From: VXNE01 sp965116625
Lineage (GTDB): Bacteria > Pseudomonadota > Gammaproteobacteria > Pseudomonadales > Azotimanducaceae
NCBI GenBank assembly: GCA_965116625.1
Contig: OZ220717.1
Location: 4,030,001-4,094,000, forward strand
DNA: 64,000 bases
Direction of reading: 5' to 3'
The translations under genes and the position numbers were made by a program. This document shows, piece after piece, positions 7,670 to 17,040 of the stretch. Below the pieces are notes generated by a model. It did not search any database. It was not told where the DNA came from and saw only the letters and a list, made by a program, of their open reading frames with translations. Position 1 is the stretch's first letter, and the number at the start of each line of letters is the position of its first letter.

Positions 7670-9001
7670 CTATGGCGGCTCGACCGCAGTCCCCGTCCGC
7701 ACGACGCCCAGCGCGAGCCGATGCATCCGCGCGATGCGCCGGATGTCCTCGGTCGGCACCCCGGCATCCGCGGCGAAGCGCGGCCAGTCAGACACCGCCG
7801 CCACCACCTCGTCGACGACGCGGCGGGCAGCGGGACGTTTCAGCCCCGAGCCCGTTGCGAAGCGCAGCAGGTCGTCCCGCTCGAACCCGCTACGCTTGCC
7901 AGCGAGGCTCATCTGGTGCTCGCGCGTCCAGGGGCCGCCAGCGTTGTACGCGTAGGCAATATCGTAAGCGGGCGACAGCCGCCACCGCCCGCGCCGGTCC
8001 ATCAGGAAGGCGATGTTCTTCACGTGGTCGTCCTGGTTCCGGGCGACGACGTTGAACACGGCGCGGCGGAGGAGCTGTTCGACCTCGCCCATGCCGAGAC
8101 CGAGCAGCCGGACCGTCTCGACCGCCTGCTCGTATGCATAGGCACCGGCGAGGTTGTAGTCGAAATGGCGCAGCGCGCCGAGCGACTGCATGTGCAGCTT
8201 GCGACCCTCCCCTTCGCGGTCGAAACGGCGCGTCATGAAGTGGCTGCGGCCACCTTCGTGGTGCAGCCGGCACGGTGCCATTTCGACTCCCGCCGCGCGC
8301 GCCATTCGCGAGTACGCGTATTCGATGCGCCCGAAACCGAGCGGATCGGCCAGTTCCCGGTCGCGGTTGTTCGCCACGCCATCGAACTTGAGAATCCAGT
8401 GCTCGAAACCCGCCGCCGTGTCCACCTGTCCGGATCGGAACTCCCCGGTTTCCGGGTTCCAGGCGAGTACCGCCTTCGCCCGGGCACCGCCCGCCGAAGT
8501 GCCGACACTCAGGATGTCCTCCAGGGCCCTCCGATCGTCGTCGCCACCGAGGCGGCCCGCCAGACGGATACGATCGTCCAGGACCCGGTTGGCGAGATCG
8601 ACGAGTTCCGCCATCTCGATCGTGTGTCTTCGGCCAGTTCGGCGGATCGCGGGCCGGAACTCCAGCGCCCCCATGCCGCGGGTGCCGACGTAGCAGAGCC
8701 GGTCCACCGGACTGAACGACTCGGCGCTGCGGCCGGTCTCGGCCAGCCACACGTCGATGAGCCTGTTGCCAAAACTGTCCGGCAACGCGTCGGCCAACAG
8801 GCCCGGAAGGCCCTTGAATGCATCCCGCCCGAGAGCGGGAAACACGTACGTACCCTCCCGCACGGGCATCACCAGGGGGGACAGCTCGATGCCGGCGGCC
8901 GCGAACCCCGGATCGTACTGGAACACCCCCACAGCAGCAGCCTCGTCCCACGACGCGGCCCCAATGCGGCGACCCCAGAGTTCGACGCTCGCGTCAGTCA
9001 C
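7670..9001 (-). CDS. hipA: HipA-type Ser/Thr kinase toxin
   Basis: 443 aa, typical HipA length, GTG start. Visible family features: an N-terminal HipA_N region with YVFPALG and GRDAFKGLPGLLADALPD; GARAKAVL in the phosphate-binding region; HFMTRRFDR; the catalytic NQDDHVKNIAF; and LSPAYDIAY for metal binding. HipA toxins phosphorylate aminoacyl-tRNA synthetases. The antitoxin gene hipB lies directly upstream with a 52-nt gap occupied by a dispersed repeat. Confidence 0.92.
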   Translation of the reverse strand: MTDASVELWGRRIGAASWDEAAAVGVFQYDPGFAAAGIELSPLVMPVREGTYVFPALGRDAFKGLPGLLADALPDSFGNRLIDVWLAETGRSAESFSPVDRLCYVGTRGMGALEFRPAIRRTGRRHTIEMAELVDLANRVLDDRIRLAGRLGGDDDRRALEDILSVGTSAGGARAKAVLAWNPETGEFRSGQVDTAAGFEHWILKFDGVANNRDRELADPLGFGRIEYAYSRMARAAGVEMAPCRLHHEGGRSHFMTRRFDREGEGRKLHMQSLGALRHFDYNLAGAYAYEQAVETVRLLGLGMGEVEQLLRRAVFNVVARNQDDHVKNIAFLMDRRGRWRLSPAYDIAYAYNAGGPWTREHQMSLAGKRSGFERDDLLRFATGSGLKRPAARRVVDEVVAAVSDWPRFAADAGVPTEDIRRIARMHRLALGVVRTGTAVEPP

Positions 9002-9005
9002 GCGA

Positions 9006-9098
9006 CTTCCATGGAAATACGCATCCGGCGACGGCGGAAATGCCTACACTTCCCTACGCGTCAGCGGTCGGGGGAAATCCCCCGGCTGAAGGCTCCTC
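9006..9098 (-). repeat. Dispersed hairpin repeat, short form
   Basis: Read on the minus strand this 93-bp block runs from GAGGAGCCTTCAGCC, through a GGGGG..CCCCC hairpin and CGCTGACGCGT, to CTTCCATGGAA. It matches, arm for arm, the ends of the block at 24,681-25,031, and its first half matches the unit amplified at 21,486-21,748. It covers the last codons of hipB and the hipB-hipA spacer. Confidence 0.75.
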
Positions 9099-9440
9099 GC
9101 CCCACGACCAGGCCGCTTCCGCCTCGCGGCCCCTGGCGGGTCGTGCCCGGGCGCGCTCCACTCCGCGCGAGGCCACGCGCTCGATCGGGCGGATGTCGCT
9201 CGCCGGCACCACTGCCGCGATCGCATCTCCCACACCGAGCGCGATGGCCACGCGCAGGAAGCTGTCCAGACCGCACGGAGACCCGGCCTCGAGCCGACGC
9301 ACGGTCCGCAACGATATTCCCGCGTCCCTCGCGACCGCCTCCTGTGTCACGTTGCGGGCCAGGCGCAGCTTCGCCAGCCGGCTACCGATCTCGGTTCGCA
9401 GTCCGTGCGGTGTCACGGTATTGGAAGAATAATCGGTCAT
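9054..9440 (-). CDS. hipB: HipB-type antitoxin/repressor
   Basis: 128 aa. An XRE-type HTH occupies about residues 14-70 (IGSRLAKLRLARNVTQEAVARD then ISLRTVRRLEAG), with an extended C-terminal tail. It binds operators at its own promoter and neutralises HipA. Three palindromes of the same pattern lie at the promoter, one over the start codon. The last ~15 codons are contributed by a dispersed repeat, so the tail has probably been altered. Confidence 0.88.
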   Translation of the reverse strand: MTDYSSNTVTPHGLRTEIGSRLAKLRLARNVTQEAVARDAGISLRTVRRLEAGSPCGLDSFLRVAIALGVGDAIAAVVPASDIRPIERVASRGVERARARPARGREAEAAWSWGEEPSAGGFPPTADA

Positions 9441-9568
9441 AACTGACCCATCACAGGCCGAATAGTCCCTAAACGGGCAAGATCATGTCTCTGACCCACT
9501 CCCTTGTCAATAGGTCAAATATGACCTTATATAAAGAATAAAGACCTATTAAAGGCCATATACGACCT
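9434..9568 (-). promoter_or_regulatory. hip operator cluster (three palindromes)
   Basis: Three related dyads: GGTCATAACTGACC (9435-9448, over the hipB start codon), AGGTCAAATATGACCT (9512-9527, perfect), and AGGCCATATACGACCT (9553-9568, imperfect). The shared pattern GGTCA-N4-TGACC fits a dimeric HTH repressor and autoregulation by HipB/HipAB. The segment is AT-rich, as expected for a promoter. Confidence 0.75.
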
Positions 9569-9766
9569 GTAAAACAAATGCAGATTCCCCGTGATAGTAC
9601 CCACAACTCACATTCGCGCGTGTCCTGGCCGCAGGCCGGTCCGACTCGACCGCTGGGGGCACCTGCCGCGCAGAATCCCAACGTACATTTCGAGGGGAAA
9701 TGGGGATATCGGGAACCGGGACCAGCTTGAGGCTAGAATCGTTCATGCGCGTGGCGGGAGGACCAT

Positions 9767-12478
9767 TTGACGCTCTATTTCCTGGTCGGCCTGGTGCTGG
9801 GGCTGGCGGTCGGCATATGGACCTCCGGCTTTGGGCCGGAACTCCTCTACTGTGGCCTGATCGGCGGTCTCATTGGCTGGGTCCTGCATCTCAGTTCACG
9901 CCTCCGGGGCCTTGAAGAGGAGTTTGATGCGGCGGCCGATCTGCGTGCCCGGCCAGAACCCGCGAAAGCCGATCCGGAGCCGGCACCGCCCGTTGCCACT
10001 GCGGTCACGGAAGAGGTAGAAGCGCCGGACGCCGAGACGGCGCCAGGCTCGACCGGAGATACGCCTTCGCGCCCCGAGCGCGAGGCCGACGTCTGGGGGG
10101 CAGAACCGGCCAGCGACGAACCCGGGCGCGAGCCCGGCCTATCGGCGGTGGACCAGGCGCTCGACGCGGCGAAGCGCTGGTTCACGACCGGCAACGTGCC
10201 GGTGAAGGTCGGTGTCGTGGTGGTTCTGTTCGGTGTCGGGTTCTTCATCAAGTACGCCATCGACAACGAGCTGTTCCAGTTTCCCGTCTGGGCGAGGCTG
10301 GCCGCGCTGGCACTGTTTGGCCTCGCCATGTTCGGCGTGGGCTGGCGGCTGCGCGAGAAACGGGAGGTCTACGCGCTCAGTCTCCAGGGCGGGGGCCTGG
10401 GCATTCTCTATCTCACGACCTACGCCGCGTTCGAGTTCTACGCGCTCCTGCCGGCAACGGTCGCCTTCGGGGCCATGGTGACCGTCACGGTGGCCGCCGG
10501 GATCGTCGCGGTGCTCCAGAACTCACGTACGCTCATCGTGCTGGGCCTCGCGGGGGGATTCCTCGCACCCCTACTCGCCGCCACGGAGACGGGGAATCAC
10601 GTTGCGCTATTCAGCTACTACGCGGTGCTGAACACGGCGATCCTGACCATCGCCTGGTTCAAGGCGTGGCGCATCCTCAACCTGCTGGGCTTCGCCTTCA
10701 CCTTCGTGATCGCGAGCCTGTGGGGCTACCAGGGCTACCGGCCCGAGCACTTCGCCACCACCGAGCCGTTCCTCATCCTGTTCGTGCTCATGTACATCGG
10801 CGTCGCGGTGCTGTTCGCCCTGCGCCGCCCGCCCAACCTGCGCGGTTTCGTCGACAGCGCCGTGGTTTTCGGCACGCCGTTCATCGGGTTCGCGCTGCAG
10901 ACCCAGCTCGTGGAGAGCGAAGCAGGACTCGCCTGGTCGGCGGGAGGCCTCGCGGCGCTTTATGCCCTGCTGGCCGCGATCCTGTGGCGGATCAACGACC
11001 TGCGCATGCTGGCGATGTGTTTCGTCGGCCTGGCGCTCGGATTCCTGGCGCTGGCGTTTCCGCTCGCGCTGGACGACCAGTGGACGTGTGCTGCCTGGGC
11101 TGCACAGGGCGCGATGCTGGCGTGGTTCAGCGTGCGCAGTGGGTCCCGGCTGCTGCTGATCGGCGGCGCTGCGCTGCAAGTCGCCGCCGCCCTGGCGCAT
11201 GCGCAGGCGGGGCTGTTCGACAGCGCGGCCACGCCGTTGCTGAACGGTCCTTTCCTTGCCAGCGTGGTGCTGGCGCTGGCCGGCTGGACCGTTGCCTGGA
11301 GCTTCGATCACGGCACGTTGCCCGAGCGCGCCCGGCGTGTGTGGGCGCGCATTGCGCTGTTTTGGGGAGGCGCATGGTGGTTCTGGTCGGTCCCCCTGGA
11401 GATGAACGAATTCGTGGGCCCCGACCTCCAGAACACGGTCGCGTTCGGCACGGTCGCGGTTTCGGCCATAGCGGCCATGCTCGTTGCACATGCGTTGAGC
11501 TGGCGGCGATTCAATTCCCTGGCTCTCGTGCTGTTGCCCCTCATGGCCTTGTTGCTTGCGGACAGCCTTGGGTTCGGAAGGGCACCGCATCCCCTCGCGA
11601 ACTATGGCTGGCTCGCCTGGCCGCTCGCGCTGGGCGCGCAATACGCGTTCCTCTACTTCCGGGAGCGCAGCTATCCACAGTTGACGCCAATCCTGCACAT
11701 CGGCTCGTACTGGGTATTGGCGGTGCTGGTGGCGAGCGAAGTGCGCTGGCTGGTGGAGTTTGCCTCCGGGGGCGACTGGCCCCTCGCCTTCGCCGTCGTG
11801 TCGGCTGCCGCGCTGGCATTGGCCACCGGCATGGCGCGCGAGAGACTGCCGTGGCCGCTCGGCGCGCACTGGCGTTCGTATTCCGCCGTGGGGATTCCGG
11901 TAGTGGCGGGAGCGGCGGGCATCCTCGCGCTGGCCGCGAGCCTTGGTTCCAGCGGGAATGCGGCGCCGCTCCCCTATCTTCCGCTGCTCAATCCGTTGAC
12001 GCTCGCCGCCGTCGTGGCGGGTCTCGCGATCTGGCGCGCGCTCGACATCGACCTGCGGGGTCCGGATGCGCGGAGCCTCGTTCTGCTGTTCGCCGTGGTC
12101 GGCCTCGTCCTCCTGTCCATGGAGGTGGCGCGGGGCGTCCACCACTTCGCGGGCGTTCCGTTCACGGCCGGTGCGCTCGCAGGATCGGCGATCTTCCAGG
12201 CGGGACTGTCCCTGGTCTGGGGAGCCGCGGGCCTCGCGGGGATGGTGGCGGGGGCAAGGAGGGAACGTCGCGACGTCTGGGTCGGCGGCGCCGTGGTGAT
12301 GGGTCTCGTGATCGTGAAGCTGTTCCTGGTGGAACTCGGCAACGTCGGTACGTTGAGCCGGGTCGTGTCCTTCCTCGGCGTGGGCCTGCTGCTCCTCATC
12401 GTCGGTTACCTGGCGCCGGTACCGAAGGGCAGGAACGAGGCGGACGGTGAAGCCCCCGCGGCGACCACGGAGACATGA
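9767..12478 (+). CDS. DUF2339 multi-spanning membrane protein
   Basis: 903 aa from a TTG start with GGGAGGA upstream. Residues 1-45 hold an N-terminal membrane segment and glycine-rich linker, about 50-125 a Pro/Glu-rich cytoplasmic or periplasmic spacer, and the rest about two dozen hydrophobic helices ending in a short polar tail. The segment WFTTGNVPVKVGVVVVLFGV and the following GLAMFGVGWRLR are typical of DUF2339. The function of the family is not established; it is thought to act in the cell envelope. Single-gene unit, convergent with the next gene. Confidence 0.88.
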   Translation: MTLYFLVGLVLGLAVGIWTSGFGPELLYCGLIGGLIGWVLHLSSRLRGLEEEFDAAADLRARPEPAKADPEPAPPVATAVTEEVEAPDAETAPGSTGDTPSRPEREADVWGAEPASDEPGREPGLSAVDQALDAAKRWFTTGNVPVKVGVVVVLFGVGFFIKYAIDNELFQFPVWARLAALALFGLAMFGVGWRLREKREVYALSLQGGGLGILYLTTYAAFEFYALLPATVAFGAMVTVTVAAGIVAVLQNSRTLIVLGLAGGFLAPLLAATETGNHVALFSYYAVLNTAILTIAWFKAWRILNLLGFAFTFVIASLWGYQGYRPEHFATTEPFLILFVLMYIGVAVLFALRRPPNLRGFVDSAVVFGTPFIGFALQTQLVESEAGLAWSAGGLAALYALLAAILWRINDLRMLAMCFVGLALGFLALAFPLALDDQWTCAAWAAQGAMLAWFSVRSGSRLLLIGGAALQVAAALAHAQAGLFDSAATPLLNGPFLASVVLALAGWTVAWSFDHGTLPERARRVWARIALFWGGAWWFWSVPLEMNEFVGPDLQNTVAFGTVAVSAIAAMLVAHALSWRRFNSLALVLLPLMALLLADSLGFGRAPHPLANYGWLAWPLALGAQYAFLYFRERSYPQLTPILHIGSYWVLAVLVASEVRWLVEFASGGDWPLAFAVVSAAALALATGMARERLPWPLGAHWRSYSAVGIPVVAGAAGILALAASLGSSGNAAPLPYLPLLNPLTLAAVVAGLAIWRALDIDLRGPDARSLVLLFAVVGLVLLSMEVARGVHHFAGVPFTAGALAGSAIFQAGLSLVWGAAGLAGMVAGARRERRDVWVGGAVVMGLVIVKLFLVELGNVGTLSRVVSFLGVGLLLLIVGYLAPVPKGRNEADGEAPAATTET

Positions 12479-12627
12479 GGGTGGATGCGGTGTCGTCCAG
12501 GGACATCCACTGCGCGATCCCCGACTCGCGACGCCTGTACAGGGCCCTGTGACGAGACCCCGAACCGACAGGAATGACAGGGGCGCCTCGGCGCGTCAGG
12601 TCCGGATGCCGCGCGAACCGGGCGGAT

Positions 12628-14577
12628 TCAGTCCCGCGCGTCCACCACCGTCAGCATGGAAACCAGGGTCTCCGTGCGGGGCGGCAGGCAGAGGTCGTCC
12701 TTGCAGGTCTGGTAGGTGACGTTGGCCAACACCTCGTAGTGCCCGGATGCGCTCGCCCGGACAGGTTGCGTCCAGGCCTGGTCGGCGCCCTTGTAGATGT
12801 CGTAGGGGCCCTTGACCTGTTGCAGCGGCAGGATGGGCGGCCCCGCGGCGGCGACGCCATCCGGCAACTCGAAGTCGACGCGCGCCGGGATCATGCCCTC
12901 GAGCGCGTTGCGCTCCGTCGGCGCGTAGATGTACCAGGGAGGACGCATGCTGAACCTGATGACCACATCGGCGGGTTCGCCGGTCCGGATCTCGTCCGGC
13001 ACGGCGATCTCGACCGCCACCGGCGACTGACCGGTGCGCGGCGTGGCCGACGACGCTGCGCGCGCGGCGGATACCGGGCGCACTGCCTCCGCAGCCGCCG
13101 TTTCCGTCTCCCAGCGCTCGCCCAGCATGACGTAGACGCGGCCCTGGTGGCGCATGGTCAGCCAGTAGGCCTTGCCCTCTTCGTAAAGGCGGCCGATCGT
13201 GTCGTCCCAGACGTCCTGGTTGAACTTGACTAACTCCAGGAACTCGTCCTCGCCGAAATGCTCCCGCAGGCCGTCCCTTTCCATGGACGCTTCGGTCGGC
13301 CGTTCCCGCGGCGGGTACAGGCCCGGGTCCTTGCCGGCGCTTTCCACCTCGTTGACGTCCTCCCACTCCCACGACAGTTCGTCGCTGAACTCGCCCCCGT
13401 TCACGGTGGCGATGCTGGCGCCGATCACCAGGTCCTTGACGCCGTCCCGGTTCCAGTCCTCGACGTAGACGCGCTGGCCGCTGCCGGGCAGGGCCTTGGC
13501 GCCGTCCGCGGCCGGCAACAGGTCAACACCCGGGTGGAACCGGGGCCCGTCGTCTGTCTTCACGCCCCGGAAGAAGGTGACGGCATGGCTGGCGGGGTGA
13601 CGGTAGGAGCCGGTCACCAGGAGATCGAGAACGCCGTCTTCGTCCCAGTCGACGACCAGCGGACTGCTCTTGCCGTCGCCGTCCGGGGGTGAAAGGTATT
13701 CGGGAGGCAGGTCCGGCGACCGCTCCGTGGGGCGATCGAGGATCCGCAGCGGATTCCCGTCCAGGTCGAGCAGGAGTTCACGCTTGCCGAAGCTCGGCCG
13801 CTCGGGGCCGCCGACGTTCTCGCTGACGCGCAGGCCGCCGCTGCCGCCAACGACCAGGTCGTAGTCGCCGTCGCCGTCCAGGTCGCCAAAACTCGCCGAG
13901 CTGTAGACCCAGTACTCGAACGTGCCGATGTCACCGGGCTCGCCTTCGTAGTTGCCCCACATGGGCTGTCCATTGGAGGCGGGGTCGCCTTCCTGGGGCA
14001 GCGTCTCGCCCGGCAGGAATCCGTCGCCGGTGCCCCGGAACCAGGTCACTTCGCCCGGATGGTACTGGCCCGTGATCATGTCCAGGTGGCCGTCGGCGTC
14101 GAGGTCGTAGAACTGGGGCGTGAAGCCGATGCAGCACCACTGCGGGACCTCCATGATGGTGCCCTGCGTATCCTTCGCCCACTCGAAAGCATCGGTGAAC
14201 TTCGGATCCCGGTCGGTGCCGACGTTAACGTAGACACGGATGGTCGAGCCGTCCGCGCCCATCGGGAACAGCTCGCCGGAGTTGGTTTCGAACTCCCCCA
14301 CCAGGAGGTCGCGCTTGCCGTCGCCGTTCCAGTCCCATAGCGCAGGGGCGGCCAGGCCGTGCTTTTCCGTGAGGATGGGCGCGGTGGAGCCCATGACGAG
14401 TACCGGCTGGCCCAACCTGGGCGTGCCGGGGATCGCGGGGTCGAGGATCTCCGGGAAGCTGGTCTCGTCTGCGGCGAGCCCGCCACCGAACCACAGCATG
14501 GCGCCAAGAAGAATGATTCCACGTCCGCTTTTTCGCACGGTCCTTGCTCCCCGTCTTCTGTTGGCGGTCCCGATCAT
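12628..14577 (-). CDS. Secreted FG-GAP/VCBS repeat protein fused to a DsbD N-terminal-like domain
   Basis: 649 aa. A signal peptide covers about residues 15-36. FG-GAP/VCBS-type repeats follow with calcium-binding-like Asp motifs (DWNGDGKRDLLVG, DLDADGHLDMITG, DLDGDGDYDLVVG, DWDEDGVLDLLVTG, DWNRDGVKDLVIG), which suggests a beta-propeller. A helical linker precedes a C-terminal domain (about 530-640) with RPPWYIYAP and VTYQTCKDDLCLPP, the pattern of DsbD N-terminal/disulfide-corrector domains with a Cys pair. This predicts a periplasmic or surface protein that combines ligand binding with thiol chemistry. Confidence 0.82.
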   Translation of the reverse strand: MIGTANRRRGARTVRKSGRGIILLGAMLWFGGGLAADETSFPEILDPAIPGTPRLGQPVLVMGSTAPILTEKHGLAAPALWDWNGDGKRDLLVGEFETNSGELFPMGADGSTIRVYVNVGTDRDPKFTDAFEWAKDTQGTIMEVPQWCCIGFTPQFYDLDADGHLDMITGQYHPGEVTWFRGTGDGFLPGETLPQEGDPASNGQPMWGNYEGEPGDIGTFEYWVYSSASFGDLDGDGDYDLVVGGSGGLRVSENVGGPERPSFGKRELLLDLDGNPLRILDRPTERSPDLPPEYLSPPDGDGKSSPLVVDWDEDGVLDLLVTGSYRHPASHAVTFFRGVKTDDGPRFHPGVDLLPAADGAKALPGSGQRVYVEDWNRDGVKDLVIGASIATVNGGEFSDELSWEWEDVNEVESAGKDPGLYPPRERPTEASMERDGLREHFGEDEFLELVKFNQDVWDDTIGRLYEEGKAYWLTMRHQGRVYVMLGERWETETAAAEAVRPVSAARAASSATPRTGQSPVAVEIAVPDEIRTGEPADVVIRFSMRPPWYIYAPTERNALEGMIPARVDFELPDGVAAAGPPILPLQQVKGPYDIYKGADQAWTQPVRASASGHYEVLANVTYQTCKDDLCLPPRTETLVSMLTVVDARD

Positions 14578-14692
14578 GGGCAGGCCAGCTTACCGCAGGC
14601 TGACGTGGCTCGCGGCCGTCCCCGGCGCAGGCGCGCACCGGGCGCCGGCACAGGCATAATGGCGCCACGCAAACCAGTGAGGTGAAATTGCA

Positions 14693-15220
14693 ATGACGAC
14701 ACATGCAGACCGATGGCTGAGGGCAATCCAGGCCGGTCTCCTCGCGATCGTCGCGACGGTGGGTAGCGCGGCGCTTGGGGAGGACCCGCCCGAGATGGCG
14801 CCGGAGCTGCGCGCCGACATCGAACGGCTCATGACGGTGACGAAGGCCTACGACCCGGCCCTGGTCGAGCAACTGAGCGGTGCGCTGGCGCAGCAGATCG
14901 CAGGCATGATGGGCGACAAGATGGAGTCGGAGGCCCTTGCGCGCTGCATGGAGATAACCAACAAGGCGATGGGCGAGATGATGGCCGACGGCGGCTTCCA
15001 GGAGGAACTGAACGCCCTCTACGCGCGGCACTTCTCCCACGACGACATCCGCCAGCTCCTGGCGTTCTACGAGACGCCGCTCGGCAAGAAGACCATCGAG
15101 GTCATGCCGCAACTGATGATGGAAAGCATGCAGGTGACCATGGGCTGGGTGGCGAAGGTGAACCCGGTGATCCAGGAGCGGGTGACGGCACAACTGCGCG
15201 AGGAAGGGCTGATCGAGTAA
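14693..15220 (+). CDS. DUF2059 periplasmic protein
   Basis: 175 aa with a signal peptide (about 1-29, cleavage near ALG-ED). The C-terminal DUF2059 region is recognised by LYARHFSHDDIRQLLAFYETPLGKK, with many Met residues. Family members are small exported helical proteins of unknown function. ATG start; it is divergent from the VCBS/DsbD fusion gene, sharing a 115-bp intergenic region. Confidence 0.85.
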   Translation: MTTHADRWLRAIQAGLLAIVATVGSAALGEDPPEMAPELRADIERLMTVTKAYDPALVEQLSGALAQQIAGMMGDKMESEALARCMEITNKAMGEMMADGGFQEELNALYARHFSHDDIRQLLAFYETPLGKKTIEVMPQLMMESMQVTMGWVAKVNPVIQERVTAQLREEGLIE

Positions 15221-15308
15221 CCGCCCGCCCGGGACGGTATTCCGTGCCCGTTGCGGCGGGCGATGCCCAGGGCAGGGATTCGGTAGTCAGGTCGGGGGAC
15301 ACTCCAAC

Positions 15309-16103
15309 GTGGCCATCGCGCTCACCTTCATCTACCTGGTCACCGTATTCGGGTTCCTTGTCGCGGCGCTGGTCCACTGGGCAAGGAGGCGCAGGGAGAT
15401 CCGGGAATGCTCACGGTTCGCCTGGGCTGTGGTCGGCGTCTACTGCGTCCTGCTCGCGCCGCTGGTGTTCGCCGTGGAAAGCGCGCGGTGGGTATTCGCG
15501 TTCGCGTTGCCCTTCGATGCCCTGCGGACGTTCCTGTTCACCGCTGTCGGCGTCGCCTGCTGCGCCGCAGCCGGGGTGGCAGCTTTCCCGCTGGTGCGTC
15601 CCGGCCTCGGATCGGGGGAGACGGCGCCACGGCGTTCCGCCGCTGCGCCAGTGCTGTGGAGCGTGCTCCTCGCCGGAACCTGGAGTATCTACACCGTGCT
15701 CCTGTTCCATGCCACGAACCCGGAACTGAGCGAAGCTGCCAAGCGACTGTTCGGATCGCTCGACATCGGGGAAAACATGGCTGTCGCCCTTCTCGCGGTG
15801 TCGGTGGCAGCGGTCGGCGAGGAACTGATGTTCCGCCTCGGCATCCAGAACCACGTCGCGCGGATCTTCGGCTGGTGGGATCACCGCTACTGGCTGGCCA
15901 TCCTCCTGTCGGCCGCGCTATGGTCGCTCGGTCACGCCGGCACCCTCGAACCGGACTGGGTAAAGCTGGCGCAGGTCTTCCCCGCCGGGCTTGCCCTCGG
16001 GTGGCTCGCCAGGAAGCACGGGATCGAGGCGTGCATACTTGCCCACGTGGTGTTCAATGTCGGTGCGTTCTGGATGGCGGAAGCACGGCTGCTGCCGGTC
16101 TGA
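15309..16103 (+). CDS. CPBP-family intramembrane protease
   Basis: 264 aa, about eight membrane segments. Catalytic motifs of the CAAX protease/bacteriocin-processing family are present: EE-x3-R in GEELMFR (about residue 177), FxxxH-type LWSLGHA, and HVVFN near the end. GTG start at 15309. Members cleave near membrane-embedded substrates; the substrate is unknown here. It precedes the epimerase gene by 35 nt and may be cotranscribed. Confidence 0.85.
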   Translation: MAIALTFIYLVTVFGFLVAALVHWARRRREIRECSRFAWAVVGVYCVLLAPLVFAVESARWVFAFALPFDALRTFLFTAVGVACCAAAGVAAFPLVRPGLGSGETAPRRSAAAPVLWSVLLAGTWSIYTVLLFHATNPELSEAAKRLFGSLDIGENMAVALLAVSVAAVGEELMFRLGIQNHVARIFGWWDHRYWLAILLSAALWSLGHAGTLEPDWVKLAQVFPAGLALGWLARKHGIEACILAHVVFNVGAFWMAEARLLPV

Positions 16104-16138
16104 ACGGGCGGCGACAGCCGGCACGCAGGAGGTGGACG

Positions 16139-17008
16139 ATGGAAAAACGCGCGGTGCTCCTGACCGGGGCAAGCGGCTATATCGCATCGCAGTTGCTCGA
16201 TGCGTTCAGAAACCGGTTTGATCTCAGGCTGGTCGACGTCGCCTCGAGGCGCCGCGACGGCGAGGAAATCGCCGGCGTCGAGGCCGCCGACCTGACCGAC
16301 CCGGATCGATCGACGTACGCGCACCTGTTCGACGGCGCCGATGCCGTCGTACACCTCGGATACGGGCGATCGCGCGAGCCCGACGAGATAGACCGTTTCG
16401 ATGCGGAGTGCGACAACGTCCGCATGGCGAACAACGTCTACCGGGCCGCGTTCGACGCCGGGGTGCGGCGCGTCGTGATGGCGAGTTCCAACCACGCGGC
16501 GGATTTCTACGAGCACGCGCTGATCCACGACCACGGCAAGGAGATGGTGTCGACGGACGAGTTACCGCTCTCCGACAACTTCTACGGCTGGGCCAAGGCC
16601 GCGTACGAACTGCTGGGCTTTCCCTACGCCTCGGGGGCGTTCGGCCGCAAGCTCGAGGTGGTGCAGGTCAGGATCGGCGCACCGCGCGAAGTCCCGGGAT
16701 CGGTCTACGAGGGACGCGACCTCGGCGGCTTCAAGCGGGACCTCGGAGCGCACTTCAGCCAACGTGACCTGGTCCAGCTCTTCGTCAAGGCCATCGAGAC
16801 GCCGGACATCGAACGGGCCGATGGTGTGCCGTGGCTGGTCGTCTACGGCATCTCCGGCAATACCCGGGCGTTCTGGTCGCTGGAGTCGGCCCGCCGGGTG
16901 CTTGGCTACGCGCCCGAGGACGACTCCGAGGTGAAATACGCGGCGGATATCGCCCGGCTCCTGACCGGGCCCGACGCCACCATCGGCGGCGGACGGGTCG
17001 GCGGCTGA
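16139..17008 (+). CDS. NAD(P)-dependent epimerase/dehydratase
   Basis: 289 aa, extended SDR fold. The Rossmann motif GASGYIA is at residues 10-16, and the active-site Tyr/Lys pair is in FYGWAKAAYE (about 146-155), preceded by ASSN. The ATG at 16139 has GCAGGAGG upstream. Closest in appearance to uronate dehydrogenase-like or sugar-nucleotide epimerase enzymes that oxidise or epimerise sugar derivatives; the substrate cannot be read from the sequence. Next gene downstream is an aromatic amino acid hydroxylase after a 32-nt gap. Confidence 0.85.
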   Translation: MEKRAVLLTGASGYIASQLLDAFRNRFDLRLVDVASRRRDGEEIAGVEAADLTDPDRSTYAHLFDGADAVVHLGYGRSREPDEIDRFDAECDNVRMANNVYRAAFDAGVRRVVMASSNHAADFYEHALIHDHGKEMVSTDELPLSDNFYGWAKAAYELLGFPYASGAFGRKLEVVQVRIGAPREVPGSVYEGRDLGGFKRDLGAHFSQRDLVQLFVKAIETPDIERADGVPWLVVYGISGNTRAFWSLESARRVLGYAPEDDSEVKYAADIARLLTGPDATIGGGRVGG

Positions 17009-17040
17009 ACAGGCGGACACCAGGGACAATCCGCAGGCAC

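Noticed and set aside
7556..9442. 628-codon plus-strand frame starting at the truncated toxin
   Set aside because: After 17 toxin codons it runs antisense through hipA and hipB; the hip genes have conserved motifs on the other strand.
10607..12145. 512-codon antisense frame inside the DUF2339 gene
   Set aside because: Composition is Arg/Gln/His-rich with no recognisable motifs, while the plus-strand frame shows clear membrane helices.
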